Below are positions 44,857 through 54,584 of a stretch of DNA of 64,000 nucleotides, in pieces. Numbering within the stretch: the first letter of the stretch is position 1; each line of letters begins with the position of its first letter. The DNA is from an uncultured Bacteroidota bacterium (lineage in GTDB: Bacteria > Bacteroidota > Bacteroidia > Chitinophagales > Chitinophagaceae): positions 1-64,000 of the forward strand of contig CAIVKC010000024.1 of assembly GCA_903906365.1 (NCBI GenBank), written 5' to 3'. Under the pieces are notes generated by a model that saw only the letters and a program-made list of their open reading frames with translations, had not been told where the DNA came from and did no database searches. A program made the position numbers and the translations under genes.

Positions 44857-45879
44857 TTACCAGATAAGTTTACCCAGGGCACCCGAGGCGCCAGCCAGAA
44901 AGACAGCTTTGCCTTTCTTGGCTTTCCTGCAGACATGAAAGCTCTGGTGAGAAATGAGCTGCCAATGCATACCGCCGTCCCGGGAAACATCCACCCCGCT
45001 GGTGCCGCAGGTAATCAGCCGGTCTGGGCCAATATATTCCACACAGCTCCGGTATCCATGGGGAGGGGTCTCGGGCTTGATCCATGTTTTTCCACCGTCA
45101 TGGCTCAGGCAGGCATTTTGCACAGAAGAGCTGTCTGCTTTGAAATCTCCGCCCACCACCATGATCCGCTTACCTCCTTTTAATTGATGATTATCTTCAA
45201 CCGCCACTGAATTGGCTCCGGTGGATGACTGCCCCTGGATTATGGGCAGCTGGATTTTGCGGTCCTGTATGAAGAGCCTGGATTTGCTTCCCCCGCTGAT
45301 AAAGCAGGCCTGCTGCCGGTCCAGTGCCCGGACATTGGTGCCGCTCGACGCAAAGCAGGCTTCCCCCGAATCGGCTTGGGGGAGTTTATCAAAGGCAATT
45401 GGCTGCCAATGGTCACCGCCATCAAAAGTGCGGATGATGTAAAATCTGCCCTGTACCGGGTCTCCAAGGGCAATACCACTTTGGTCGTTCCAAAATTCCA
45501 TGGCATCCAGGAACATGCCTTGGGAAGAATCAGTGAAAACCGTTTTCCAGGTTTTGCCTCCGTCGGTTGTTTTGAGGATATTGGCAGGTTCGGTAATGGC
45601 CATGATGATGGCGGTCCTGGCATCAAAGGCCTCAATGTCCCTGAAATCCCGTTCTTCAAAATGGCTGACCTTCATCCATTCCCAGGTTTTACCCCCATCC
45701 AGCGATCTGCCCACCGTACCATGACTTCCGCTAACCCAGACTATCCGGTCAGAGACAACGCTCAGGCCACGCAGGGATGAGTTGTTTGCACTGGCGATCA
45801 TTTCGATCTGCTGGGCCTGGCCCTGCCTGAATATGGTCAGGTTGCAAAAGAGCCACAAAGTAAAATAGAGAAGTTTCAT
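44857..45879 (-). CDS. Secreted Ycf48/BNR-type beta-propeller protein
   Basis: The protein is 340 residues. The signal peptide (about 1-22) is followed by repeated Asp-box motifs of sialidase/Ycf48-type propellers: SLDGGKTWEW, TTDGGKTWKT, TFDGGDHWQP, SHDGGKTWIK, SRDGGMHWQL. Ycf48-like proteins assist assembly of membrane complexes in cyanobacteria. In Bacteroidota they are usually exported proteins labelled oxidoreductase without proof. No sialidase catalytic residues (FRIP arginine block) are visible. The gene is alone. Confidence 0.85.
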   Translation of the reverse strand: MKLLYFTLWLFCNLTIFRQGQAQQIEMIASANNSSLRGLSVVSDRIVWVSGSHGTVGRSLDGGKTWEWMKVSHFEERDFRDIEAFDARTAIIMAITEPANILKTTDGGKTWKTVFTDSSQGMFLDAMEFWNDQSGIALGDPVQGRFYIIRTFDGGDHWQPIAFDKLPQADSGEACFASSGTNVRALDRQQACFISGGSKSRLFIQDRKIQLPIIQGQSSTGANSVAVEDNHQLKGGKRIMVVGGDFKADSSSVQNACLSHDGGKTWIKPETPPHGYRSCVEYIGPDRLITCGTSGVDVSRDGGMHWQLISHQSFHVCRKAKKGKAVFLAGASGALGKLIW

Positions 45880-46718
45880 GTGCCCGGGGTATTGAAGTTC
45901 AATGGAAGTGGTAAGTAATGTACCTGCTCATCAATACGGGTTGGCAGGTTTTCCGTTGCAATAATAATTAACATTGTCCGATCAGCATGAAATTCTTGCC
46001 CACACCGAACATATTGCCTTCATGGGGATTAATGGCAGGTTCAGCCGGCCCTGCAGCGCAGATTTCCGGTAGTCTTTCCGGCTTAGTTTCAGGAAAAAGG
46101 AAAAACCTGTCCCGGCTCCTGCTTTTTTTTCTGATTCATCATTGTTTACCTGATTTTTAAGGGGAGGGTGGATGTGTTGGATTCTATAAATAAATAAGGT
46201 CAGCCAGGTTCATTGGCATAATCATCGCGAACCATCCGCCATTTTTTCTAAGCAAAATGTTTTTTTACCAAATGGTTCCTTTGCTGAAAAAGGGGGTGAT
46301 GGCCTGTTCGCGCTTTTTTAAGCCTGTGGGGACAGACCCGGAAAACAGCCAGTATGCGGGTACCGCCGGGGGATGACCGCAGCGCAGGTAGTCATTCCAT
46401 CTTTTAGAGAAGCCGTTTTTTGATGCCTGTCATGGATCCTGCGTGCCGGATATTGGAAAATGAATAGAACCCGTTACAGAAGCCTCGCCGCTCCGGTTCC
46501 AAGCCGAATCATGGCGGCAGTCCCGGTTTCCGGGGTGCCGCTATCTTCTGGACGTATTTGCAGCTTAAAAAAAACGAAGGCCCGGCATATCCTGCCTGCA
46601 GGGGCCTGCCCCGCAAGGGTTGACCTCCTGGCTGGTTTGGGTTTGATCTACCCTTGAAGAGATCCGGCACTGGATTACCTGTTCATCCTATTGATGCAGC
46701 AATAAGACCCAAACCCGT
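45880..46718. other. About 840 bp without a recognisable gene
   Basis: Only short frames occur: a 57-codon plus-strand frame 45987-46160 (MKFLPTPNILP..., hydrophobic end) and a 65-codon frame near 46460. Neither has a ribosome site, a promoter box or protein-like composition. There is no strong repeat, tRNA or inverted repeat. It is the longest non-coding stretch in the window and may be a decayed gene. Confidence 0.5.
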
Positions 46719-47294
46719 TTATTGGTTTTCCGGCTTGGATAGGTAAAAGAGGACTGTAATTCCATTGGCAAATGACTGACTGCCTGCCAGGGAAAGTTTC
46801 CGGTTCCCTTTCAATTGGCCGAAGATGGATTTTCCCTGGCCGATGGCGGTCGGGTTAACAAAAAGGTGGTACTCATCGATGAGCCCTTCCCCGATTAAAG
46901 CCGCGGCCAGGGAGGCTCCCCCATACACCAATATATCCCCTCCGGGCAGTTGTTTCAGCCTGGCGATGGTCCCAGGCAGGTCTTCTCCCGCCATGGTGAC
47001 GTTGTCCCATGGGGAAGCCGGCAGGGAACGTGAAAAAACAATTTTGGGTGTCTCGGTCATTTTCCTGCCAAAATCATCCGCAGTGGCCGGGTTGTCCACA
47101 TGGGCTTTCCAATGGGGAATGAACCCTTCTGCCAGCTTACGGCCCAGCAAAATGGTATCAGCCGGTGCTGTTAGTTCCTGCACATAGCGCTTAATATCGT
47201 CGCCCCAGTCCCAGGACATCCAGTCCATTTCCCCGTTCGGACCGCATACATACCCGTCCAAACTAATCTGCATCTGCAGCTTTATTGTTCTCAT
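46719..47294 (-). CDS. Dihydrofolate reductase-like family protein (RibD C-terminal type)
   Basis: The ATG at 47292-47294 starts the family N-terminus (MRTIKLQMQISLDGYV) and gives 191 residues; the longer frame upstream has no support. Blocks: PADTILLGRKLAEGF, KIVFSRSL, LPGGDILVYGGASLAAALI, and DEYHLFVNPTAIGQGKSIF. The group (YwjB/YyaP-like) has the DHFR fold and is probably an NADPH-dependent reductase; the substrate is unknown. It does not look like the housekeeping FolA. Confidence 0.9.
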   Translation of the reverse strand: MRTIKLQMQISLDGYVCGPNGEMDWMSWDWGDDIKRYVQELTAPADTILLGRKLAEGFIPHWKAHVDNPATADDFGRKMTETPKIVFSRSLPASPWDNVTMAGEDLPGTIARLKQLPGGDILVYGGASLAAALIGEGLIDEYHLFVNPTAIGQGKSIFGQLKGNRKLSLAGSQSFANGITVLFYLSKPENQ

Positions 47295-47513
47295 GGTTGT
47301 CGTTTTTACCCCCTGTAATCCAGGCCAATTTCCAGGCATTGTAAAGCGCCCTTTGCACCGCTGAGCATCCTGTTCGGTCATCCCAAAACTTACCACCTAT
47401 AGGAAAACGACCGGTCTTTGCCCTCACTGCAGTACAAAAACCTATACAGGGGTAAGCGAATTATGTCAGGCCGTTTGGTCTGCCATGTTCACCCAATTCC
47501 CATCCGGGGCTAT

Positions 47514-49481
47514 TTATTTACGGTGCAGCTTTATAACGGCTCCGCCGCCACCGGCCAGGTTCAGCTGGATGCTGTCCCTTTTGGTAAAGGTCCTTTCCTC
47601 CCTGACCAGATTATTGGGGTGCAGGTTCACATCCCCCGCATCGCTGTATATTTCAGCCTGGTAGTCGCCCTCATCCAGAAATGACAGGGAAAAAAGGACT
47701 TTTCTCGGCTGGTGATTGTTGATGGATCCGATATACCAGTCTGACTTGCTTTTTCTGGCGATTACCACGTATTCATCCACCTTGGCAGCGGGTACAACCG
47801 TCCGGTCCCAAACGGTTGGAACCTCGCGTATAAATTCAAAGCCAGGCTGATTCTCATAGGCGGCGGGGTAGTCACAGACCATGGCCAGGTAGTTTTCCAG
47901 TACCACATACATAGCCAGCATGTGACAGCGGGTACCCAGCATCAGCGGACGGGTGTATTGGACGACAAACAGGGAATCCGGTACTGCCCGAAAACCGCCC
48001 AGGTGATAGTCGGTAGAACCGGCCAGCATCCTGGTGAATGGCATATAAATGTCATGGTCAGGGTACATCCTTTTGTCCCATTTATTGACTTCATAATTCA
48101 TGGTCCCCTCCCTTGTGTACTCGTTGGGGTAGGTGCGGCTGAGCCCGGTGGGTTTATAGGCTCCGTGAAACTGGATATGCAGATGATGCAAGGCCGCCTT
48201 TTCCAATATTTCGGTCTGGATATTTACCATCTCCTGGTCATCGCGGTCCAGGAAATCAACCATCATCCCTTCGATGCCCCACTGCTCAAACTGGTTAAAG
48301 GCAGCATCCAGGTTCTTATATAAAGCGGTCCAGTATACCCAGACCCGGATTCCGACCCCTTTTGAACGGGCATAATCGCAGATTTCCTTCATATCCAGAC
48401 CGGCAACGGGTTTGGTTACATCGGCATGCGGACCTGGGACAAAGCCCGCCCCGTCGTTGGTGTACCATTCGTGAAGCCCGTATTCCACCACAGAATGATA
48501 GGTGATGTTATTGCGGGCACAGAAATCGATGTAATATTTGTTGGTGACAAAATTATTGCCGGGGGCATTGATGGTGTCGGGAACCACGTTGCCGTTCCAC
48601 CACGGGAAGGTCGTTTTACCCGGCTTGATCCAGCTCAGGTCCTGGATCCGGCAGGGTTCAGCCAGGTTGGTGACCAGGTTGGATTCGATCAGGGCCCCAA
48701 TGCGGTCGCTGATCATCATCACGCGCCAGGGGCTGTGATGGGGCAGGGATGCTTTGACTTTAATATCCGTCTGCCCGGGCAGAGGCGACAGTCTGGTGCG
48801 CAAAATCCCATTGACCCTGGACAGGTACATGCCGGCATAGTCCAGCAGGTTGGATTCGGTGATGGCGACGTAAACATGACCGGGTGTTTCAAAGAGCGCC
48901 GGAAGGTCAGCCAGGGTATCGGCCGGCATGTCCTTCAGCGCTACGGTATGGTAGGGACCTTCGTGGGAGGTTGTATAATTGGGAAGAAACAGCGCCCGGA
49001 TCAGGGTGTTAGAATCGAAGCCGAAGGAACTGTTCTCCTCTGTTAGTACAAGACGATGATTTTCCCCCTGGTCGGGAAATTCATAGCGGAATGCCAGCCC
49101 ATCGTTGAAGACACGGACGGCGATAATGACCCTGCGCCCGCTGTTGGTTTTTTGTTTCAGGGGCAGCAACACCTCATTGAACCTTTCAGCCACCTGGCTG
49201 GTCTTACCAACGATCAGCCGGTAGGACTCTTCCGCCTGGCGGAAAACCGGTTTTTCCAACGCCAGATTTTCCGAGAAATCCCCTTCGGCAAACCGCAGAC
49301 CCAGACGGCAATTGTCCATAATGACCTGCCCTTTGTAGGATATGCGGTAGCTGGCCCCATGATCTTTGAGACCAAAGGTGAAAACAAGGGAACCCTCCGG
49401 TGAAGCAAGCCGGACAGTTTTTTGGCTCCTGGCAGGCAGCATGGCAATGACCAGCAGCAGGGAGGAAAACAGTTTCATCAT
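47514..49481 (-). CDS. GH97 glycoside hydrolase, retaining type (alpha-galactosidase-like)
   Basis: Two adjacent ATGs at 49476-49481 precede a signal peptide (MKLFSSLLLVIAMLPARSQ); the length is 655 residues. An N-terminal GH97 beta-sandwich precedes the barrel (about 285-560) and a C-terminal sheet. The barrel has MVDFLDRDDQEMV, with Asp409 in the position of the nucleophile of retaining GH97 enzymes such as BtGal97b; inverting SusB-type enzymes use glutamates instead. QFHGAYKPTGLSRTYPN is another GH97 block. It likely releases alpha-linked galactose (or related sugar). It is 95 bp after the DUF885 gene on the same strand; no SusCD pair is beside it. Confidence 0.93.
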   Translation of the reverse strand: MMKLFSSLLLVIAMLPARSQKTVRLASPEGSLVFTFGLKDHGASYRISYKGQVIMDNCRLGLRFAEGDFSENLALEKPVFRQAEESYRLIVGKTSQVAERFNEVLLPLKQKTNSGRRVIIAVRVFNDGLAFRYEFPDQGENHRLVLTEENSSFGFDSNTLIRALFLPNYTTSHEGPYHTVALKDMPADTLADLPALFETPGHVYVAITESNLLDYAGMYLSRVNGILRTRLSPLPGQTDIKVKASLPHHSPWRVMMISDRIGALIESNLVTNLAEPCRIQDLSWIKPGKTTFPWWNGNVVPDTINAPGNNFVTNKYYIDFCARNNITYHSVVEYGLHEWYTNDGAGFVPGPHADVTKPVAGLDMKEICDYARSKGVGIRVWVYWTALYKNLDAAFNQFEQWGIEGMMVDFLDRDDQEMVNIQTEILEKAALHHLHIQFHGAYKPTGLSRTYPNEYTREGTMNYEVNKWDKRMYPDHDIYMPFTRMLAGSTDYHLGGFRAVPDSLFVVQYTRPLMLGTRCHMLAMYVVLENYLAMVCDYPAAYENQPGFEFIREVPTVWDRTVVPAAKVDEYVVIARKSKSDWYIGSINNHQPRKVLFSLSFLDEGDYQAEIYSDAGDVNLHPNNLVREERTFTKRDSIQLNLAGGGGAVIKLHRK

Positions 49482-49576
49482 GGCAATTTTTTTAATCAAA
49501 TCAATGGTTGCATTCCCTGAAGGATAGGGCGGCGGCTTACTAATCCGCCCTTCCAAATTCAGGACGGCCCCTCCTG

Positions 49577-51307
49577 TCATTTACCGTAAAACTTCCAGGA
49601 AGTTTCGAAGTCTTTTTTTAGCTGCTGGCCTGTTAAAATGGCCCGGAGCATTTCAATGGGCATGGCATTTTCATGTAAAATGGCATCGTGATATTGTTTG
49701 AAAGTCATTTTGCCGCTGTCCACCAGCTCCTTTTTGAGTGCCCAGAACTGGAACGCCCCAATCATGTAACCGATCTGGTATAAGGGTGGATACCCGCCTG
49801 TAAAGGACCGCCGGACTTCCCCTTCTGCGTTGGCCCGTTCATGACCTACTCGGTCTACCAAAAAATCAATGCACTGCCTGGGGCTCCATTTTCCCAGATG
49901 GTAATTGAGGGAAAAAATTATCCTGGCACAGCGATGCATCCTCCAGAACAGCATGCCGATGCGGTCTTCCGGGGATTGAGGGAATTTTTTGTCCCATAGC
50001 AGGAATTCCCAGTATACGGCATTCCCTTCTACCCAAAACGGAGTATCAAAATTACGGTAAGCCTTATAGCGGCTGTTCATGTATCCCTGCAAATGATGAC
50101 CGGCAATTAATTCATGGTGAACTGTAGCCCGGGAAAAATGGGGGTTATTACCGCGCATGCTCATCATTTTATCATCCTGACCCATGGTGTTGGTCGGGTA
50201 AGAAATGATCAGTTCTTCGCCGCCCAGGAAAAAAGGGGAAAACAACTGGTTTTGTGGTGACATCATTTCCATGCCCCAGTCTTCCTCGGCCCCGGGAGGA
50301 ATGGTCAGCAGGTCATTCTTTTTTAAAAAATCCACCGACTCATTGTAAAGTTTGAGGATGGCCTGCGGCTGCTCGCCGGCCGGGACATAGGTGTTTTTTA
50401 CTTTCTCCTGGGCTGCTTTCCAGTTATCACCAAACCCCATTTCACGGGACGCCTTGAGCAATTCCCCGTCGCACCAGGCGAATTCCCGGTTCGCTATATC
50501 GATGAGCTCTTCCGGAGAATAGGGGATCATCTCGAAGCTGAGTTGTCTGAGGATTTCTTCCCTGCCTATGGGATTACCCACTATGCCGCTGCCGTCCTCT
50601 TTCTGGGAACTGGCCAGGCGGCCCTTGTTTTTCAGGCTCACCGCATAAGCCCCCAACAGGCTGTCCGCGGCCCGGTAGGGCAATGGGACCCACCAGCTGA
50701 ACAGGGGGTCGTACCCGTTATAGAACTCATTGACGCTTTTTAGGGCCGCCTGCAGTCCCTGGACGGCCTCGGAGGCCCTTTTGCCCAGGGTCATGTCCAG
50801 GGTTTTGTCCTGCTCCAGTTTCCCGGACAGGATGATTACTTGTTTTTGAATATGGGTGAGTTCCATGGCCCATTGCATGGCATCGATGGCTCCGCCCCTG
50901 CGCCGCAGCTTTTCCACAGCATAAATGCTGTCACAAAACGGGATCCAGGGGAGGATTTGGCTGTATTCCGATTCTTCCTTGGAAAGCAGGCGCAACTCTT
51001 CGCGCAGATTGCGTCTGAATAGGATATAATCCACCCGGCTGCCGACGGGAAGCCTGTCAAAGTCCATGGATTCCAGTTCCTGCAGGTAGGCGGTATTGAG
51101 CTTCTTTAACCGTTCCCTTCTCTCCGGGGAATCGTGTATAAAGTAAAACCGGTGAATGCTCGAATTGTCGGCATTATATCGGACCATCAGGTTGTTTACC
51201 TCGCTGGTCTGATCATACAGGGACGCTTCCCTGATTTGTGCGGGAGAACTCAGAAAACAAAATGAAGCTGCGCAGCAGCAAATCAGGTTAAGTAGGTATT
51301 TTCTCAT
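49577..51307 (-). CDS. DUF885 family secreted metallopeptidase-like protein
   Basis: The ATG at 51305-51307 starts a signal peptide (MRKYLLNLICCCAASFCFLSSPAQ); the length is 576 residues. The zinc-type helix HHELIAGHHLQGY with the later glutamate block FWVEGNAVYWEF is the DUF885 signature and resembles gluzincin carboxypeptidases. RIGMLFWRMHRCARII and GGYPPLYQIGYMIG are further conserved blocks. It is probably a periplasmic peptidase, with substrate unknown. It may be co-transcribed with the GH97 gene. Confidence 0.9.
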   Translation of the reverse strand: MRKYLLNLICCCAASFCFLSSPAQIREASLYDQTSEVNNLMVRYNADNSSIHRFYFIHDSPERRERLKKLNTAYLQELESMDFDRLPVGSRVDYILFRRNLREELRLLSKEESEYSQILPWIPFCDSIYAVEKLRRRGGAIDAMQWAMELTHIQKQVIILSGKLEQDKTLDMTLGKRASEAVQGLQAALKSVNEFYNGYDPLFSWWVPLPYRAADSLLGAYAVSLKNKGRLASSQKEDGSGIVGNPIGREEILRQLSFEMIPYSPEELIDIANREFAWCDGELLKASREMGFGDNWKAAQEKVKNTYVPAGEQPQAILKLYNESVDFLKKNDLLTIPPGAEEDWGMEMMSPQNQLFSPFFLGGEELIISYPTNTMGQDDKMMSMRGNNPHFSRATVHHELIAGHHLQGYMNSRYKAYRNFDTPFWVEGNAVYWEFLLWDKKFPQSPEDRIGMLFWRMHRCARIIFSLNYHLGKWSPRQCIDFLVDRVGHERANAEGEVRRSFTGGYPPLYQIGYMIGAFQFWALKKELVDSGKMTFKQYHDAILHENAMPIEMLRAILTGQQLKKDFETSWKFYGK

Positions 51308-51473
51308 AATTGACAATGACAGGTGAATGAATGGAATCTCTAAGCCGGAGGCCATGCAAATATGGGATATGTGGCTGGTAATTCCTTTCCCTAAATTAAC
51401 CAGTTCCCTGCGCATTTTAATAAACTCACCCAAAGCACCTGTCTGCCGGTTGGCAGCCATTGACAGGCGGGAG

Positions 51474-51510
51474 GCTAAAAAAAGAAGCCACTGCCTGCTG
51501 GCAGTGGCTT
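51474..51510 (-). terminator. Rho-independent terminator of the M1 peptidase gene
   Basis: A perfect 11-bp stem AAGCCACTGCC/GGCAGTGGCTT (51485-51495 with 51500-51510) has a 4-nt loop and is followed on the minus strand by CTTTTTTTAG. It lies 24 bp after the stop at 51534. Confidence 0.9.
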
Positions 51511-51533
51511 TGGTTAAATAACCGGTAAGTTGA

Positions 51534-53915
51534 TCAGAATGCTTTCTTATCCTTTTCAGCAGCTTTCTGCATGGGGTTATTGGTCTGTGGGATGCTTCTC
51601 AGCAGCTGTTGCTTGGCCTTAAATGCCTGGAATTTGCTTTCCGTGGTGATTTTGGGCCAGCTGTTGTTGGACTCATCGATATCTGCTGTCTCGCGGTTGG
51701 GATCCAGTTTGATGGAAGCCACTTCCTTTTCCTTCATGAAAACCTTGGTCAGGTGGTTTTCATTTTTACGCCAGACCTGGGCGGGAATCCTTTCCACTTC
51801 CTTGGTCCCGTCCTGGTAGGTCCATTCGATGATCAGGGGCATGACCAGTCCGCCTTTATTGCTGAACTGCAGCTCATAGAACTGTTTGCCGGCAATTTTC
51901 TGTTTGGTGGCCTCATCCAGTGGCTCGTCGTACATGGTATTGTGAACCGGGAATTTGGTGGTGTCATAGGGTATTATCCCGCGGGTATACTTCCAGTAGA
52001 AATCGCGCAGGGTAGTGTCCGCATCGGTGGCAAAAGTGATGGACTTGTCTTCCCTGTTACGGTCCTTGGAAACATCCTGGGGATATTTGCTGGTCATGGG
52101 CTTATCGATACTCCTCATAATGGTCGTGTCGATTTTGGCAGGCGGGTTGGCAAAATCAGCCGTATAATGTTTCACGCTGTCCAGGGAAATATCCACCGCA
52201 TCTGTACCATAGAACCAGCCGCGCCAAAACCAGTCGAGGTTTTCCGCACTGGCATCGTTCATGGTCCTGAAAAAATCAGCAGGCGTCGGGTGCTTAAAAG
52301 CCCAGCGGCGCGCATATTCCTTGAATGCATAGTCAAACAGTTCGCGGCCCATGATGGTCTCACGCAGTATGTTGAGGCCGGTAGCAGGCTTGGTATAGGC
52401 ATTCGGCCCAAAGCCAATGATATTTTCAGAATTGGTCATAATGGGCTCAAGCTGGTCCTTGGGGAGTTTCATGTAATCAATGATGGCCCAGGCCGGCCCC
52501 TTACCCCGGACAGGGAATTTATTATCCCAGAGCTCTTCGGTGAGGTATTCAACAAAGGAATTCAGCCCTTCGTCCATCCAGCTCCACTGTCTTTCATCGC
52601 TGTTGACGATCATGGGGAAAAAGTTATGTCCGACTTCATGAATCACAACCCCGAGCATGCCATATTTGGTGGCTTCGCTGTAGGTGCCGTCCTTTTCGGC
52701 CCTTCCGTAATTAAAGCAGATCATTGGGTATTCCATTCCGTTGGAAGCTTCCACACTCTGGGCAACCGGATAGGGATAGGGTATCGTGAAATGGGAATAG
52801 GACTTGATGGTATGGGCTACGGCCTTGGTGGAAAACTTGCGATACAGCGGGTAGGCTTCCTTTCCATAAAAACTCATGCACATCACCTTTTTGCCCTCAA
52901 CCATGGCAGGCATGCCATCCCAGACAAATCGGCGGGAGGATCCCCACGCAAAATCCCTGACATTATCTGCCTTAAAGATCCATGTCTTTTTTTCTTTGCT
53001 CTTATTAACCATCCTGGCTTTGGCCTCCTCCAGGGTAACGATTTCCACGGGTTCCTTGGAATTCTGGGCCTGCTGCCAGCGTGCAAACTGGGCCGGGGAA
53101 AGCACCTGCTGATAGTTCTGACATTCGCCGGTCGCTCCAACCACGTGGTCGGCCGGAACGGTCATCTGAACCTTGAAATTTCCGAAAGTCAGGGCAAACT
53201 CCCCGCGTCCGGTAAACTGGTTGTTCTGCCAGCCCTGAAAATCGCTGTATACGCAGAGTCTTGGATACCATTGGGTGATGGTGAACAGGTAATTACCGTC
53301 CTCCGGGAAATATTCATATCCTCCGCGACCTCCGATTTTCATGCGGTCGGATATATGGTAGTTCCAGTTTATATTGAATATGAATTTCTGACCTGGTTTG
53401 AGTACAGCAGGCAATTCCACACGCATCATGGTTTTATTGATGGTGTAATGGAGCGGTTTACCGAGGGCATCGGTAATTTTGGTGATGTTTTCCCCATAGT
53501 CGTTGTCCTTGGTCTGCCTTTCCATCTGGTCAATGGTCTGATCGCTCACGATCTTGCGCATGGTGCTCGCATCCTGGTAATTGGCATTGTATTTTGAACT
53601 GTGTTCGTTTTCATCCAGTTGCAGCCAGAGGTAGGTCAGTTCGTTGGGAGAGTTGTTGTAATAGGTGATGGTTTCGCTGCCGGTCAAATGCTGATTGTCC
53701 TCGTTTAAGTCTGCCTTAATATCATAATCGGCACGCTGTTGCCAGTATTTGGGACCTGGCGCACCACTGGCCGTGCGGTATTCGTTGGGGGTCGGCAGGG
53801 TGGTGCCCAGCCCTTCGAATTTGTTCGCATGATTGGAACCCGGGTTGTTTTGCGAGTTCTGTGCCCATAGATGGAGGGAACAGATACATAGTAACATCAT
53901 TAATAATTTTCTCAT
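51534..53915 (-). CDS. M1-family metallopeptidase, secreted
   Basis: The protein is 793 residues. The signal peptide is about 1-19 (ending LHLWAQ). The N-terminal M1 beta domain is followed by the substrate-site block NGMEYPM (392-398, in place of GAMEN), then HEVGH (426-430) with Glu449 in WMDEGLNSF. The C-terminal region is about 590-793. It is a zinc aminopeptidase-like enzyme, probably periplasmic. Its ATG overlaps the HupE-like stop by 3 bp (ATGA), so the two are translationally coupled. Confidence 0.95.
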   Translation of the reverse strand: MRKLLMMLLCICSLHLWAQNSQNNPGSNHANKFEGLGTTLPTPNEYRTASGAPGPKYWQQRADYDIKADLNEDNQHLTGSETITYYNNSPNELTYLWLQLDENEHSSKYNANYQDASTMRKIVSDQTIDQMERQTKDNDYGENITKITDALGKPLHYTINKTMMRVELPAVLKPGQKFIFNINWNYHISDRMKIGGRGGYEYFPEDGNYLFTITQWYPRLCVYSDFQGWQNNQFTGRGEFALTFGNFKVQMTVPADHVVGATGECQNYQQVLSPAQFARWQQAQNSKEPVEIVTLEEAKARMVNKSKEKKTWIFKADNVRDFAWGSSRRFVWDGMPAMVEGKKVMCMSFYGKEAYPLYRKFSTKAVAHTIKSYSHFTIPYPYPVAQSVEASNGMEYPMICFNYGRAEKDGTYSEATKYGMLGVVIHEVGHNFFPMIVNSDERQWSWMDEGLNSFVEYLTEELWDNKFPVRGKGPAWAIIDYMKLPKDQLEPIMTNSENIIGFGPNAYTKPATGLNILRETIMGRELFDYAFKEYARRWAFKHPTPADFFRTMNDASAENLDWFWRGWFYGTDAVDISLDSVKHYTADFANPPAKIDTTIMRSIDKPMTSKYPQDVSKDRNREDKSITFATDADTTLRDFYWKYTRGIIPYDTTKFPVHNTMYDEPLDEATKQKIAGKQFYELQFSNKGGLVMPLIIEWTYQDGTKEVERIPAQVWRKNENHLTKVFMKEKEVASIKLDPNRETADIDESNNSWPKITTESKFQAFKAKQQLLRSIPQTNNPMQKAAEKDKKAF

Positions 53916-54526
53916 TGCTGTGCTGTTTGATTAGGTATTTTATTGTGAGGAAATCTTTCAAAGGCCATTTTCAGGGAAACCGAAAGTATGATTACCGATG
54001 AAATCCTGATCCACCAAATTCTCGGTATCCTGAAAAACTGTACGAATATAAATGAAACCGACAGTATTATAAGCACAACCAGGAGCTGGGCCACCTCGAT
54101 GCCCACATTAAAAGCCAGGAGGTGCCCTATCAGCCCTTCACTGCCTTCCAGGCTCAGGAAGCTGCTGGCAAAGGCCAGGCCATGGATCAGCCCGAAAAAC
54201 AGGGCATAAAAATAGATCAGGGGCAGTCGGTGTTGTTTTTGGGGCAAAAGATCCTTTTGCCACAGATTGTTGGCGGCGGTCAAAATGATGGTTACGGGAA
54301 TGAGGAATTCTATCCATCGGGTGGGAAACTGCACTGTCCCCGTCGCGCTCAGGGCCAAGGTGAGGGAATGCCCGATGGTAAAAGCCGTCACCAGCACGAC
54401 CACCTTTTTCCAGTCCTTTAGCATGTACCGCAGACAGAGGGCTGCTACAAATAAGATATGATCCAGGGCTGCCCAGGTCAGAATATGCTCTGTACCCATC
54501 CCGAAGTAAAGGTTAAAATCTTGCAT
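53912..54526 (-). CDS. HupE/UreJ-family membrane protein
   Basis: The ATG at 54524-54526 gives 204 residues with about six membrane helices and the family blocks GTEHILTWAALDHILFV, AFTIGHSLTLALS and FGLIHGLAFASSF with conserved histidines, which suggest metal (nickel or other divalent ion) passage. It is the first gene of an operon with the M1 metallopeptidase and faces the DUF6702-like gene. A -7 box TAAATTTG (complement of 54542-54549) is 15 bp upstream. Confidence 0.9.
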   Translation of the reverse strand: MQDFNLYFGMGTEHILTWAALDHILFVAALCLRYMLKDWKKVVVLVTAFTIGHSLTLALSATGTVQFPTRWIEFLIPVTIILTAANNLWQKDLLPQKQHRLPLIYFYALFFGLIHGLAFASSFLSLEGSEGLIGHLLAFNVGIEVAQLLVVLIILSVSFIFVQFFRIPRIWWIRISSVIILSVSLKMAFERFPHNKIPNQTAQQ

Positions 54527-54541
54527 GCTAATCAGAATGAT

Positions 54542-54549
54542 CAAATTTA
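54542..54549 (-). promoter_or_regulatory. -7 promoter box of the HupE-M1 operon
   Basis: The minus strand reads TAAATTTG, which fits TAnnTTTG, 15 bp upstream of the HupE ATG. No -33 element is clear. Confidence 0.45.
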
Positions 54550-54584
54550 TTCAGACTTTTGGGGAACTAAAATTTTATTGTTAA

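Noticed and set aside
46460-46657. 65-codon plus-strand frame in the gene-free stretch
   Set aside because: It has no ribosome site or promoter box, and its composition (many Arg, Ser, Pro) looks like chance.
51609-53597. 662-codon open frame on the plus strand
   Set aside because: It is antisense to the M1 peptidase, with low-complexity His/Gly/Phe composition and no domain.
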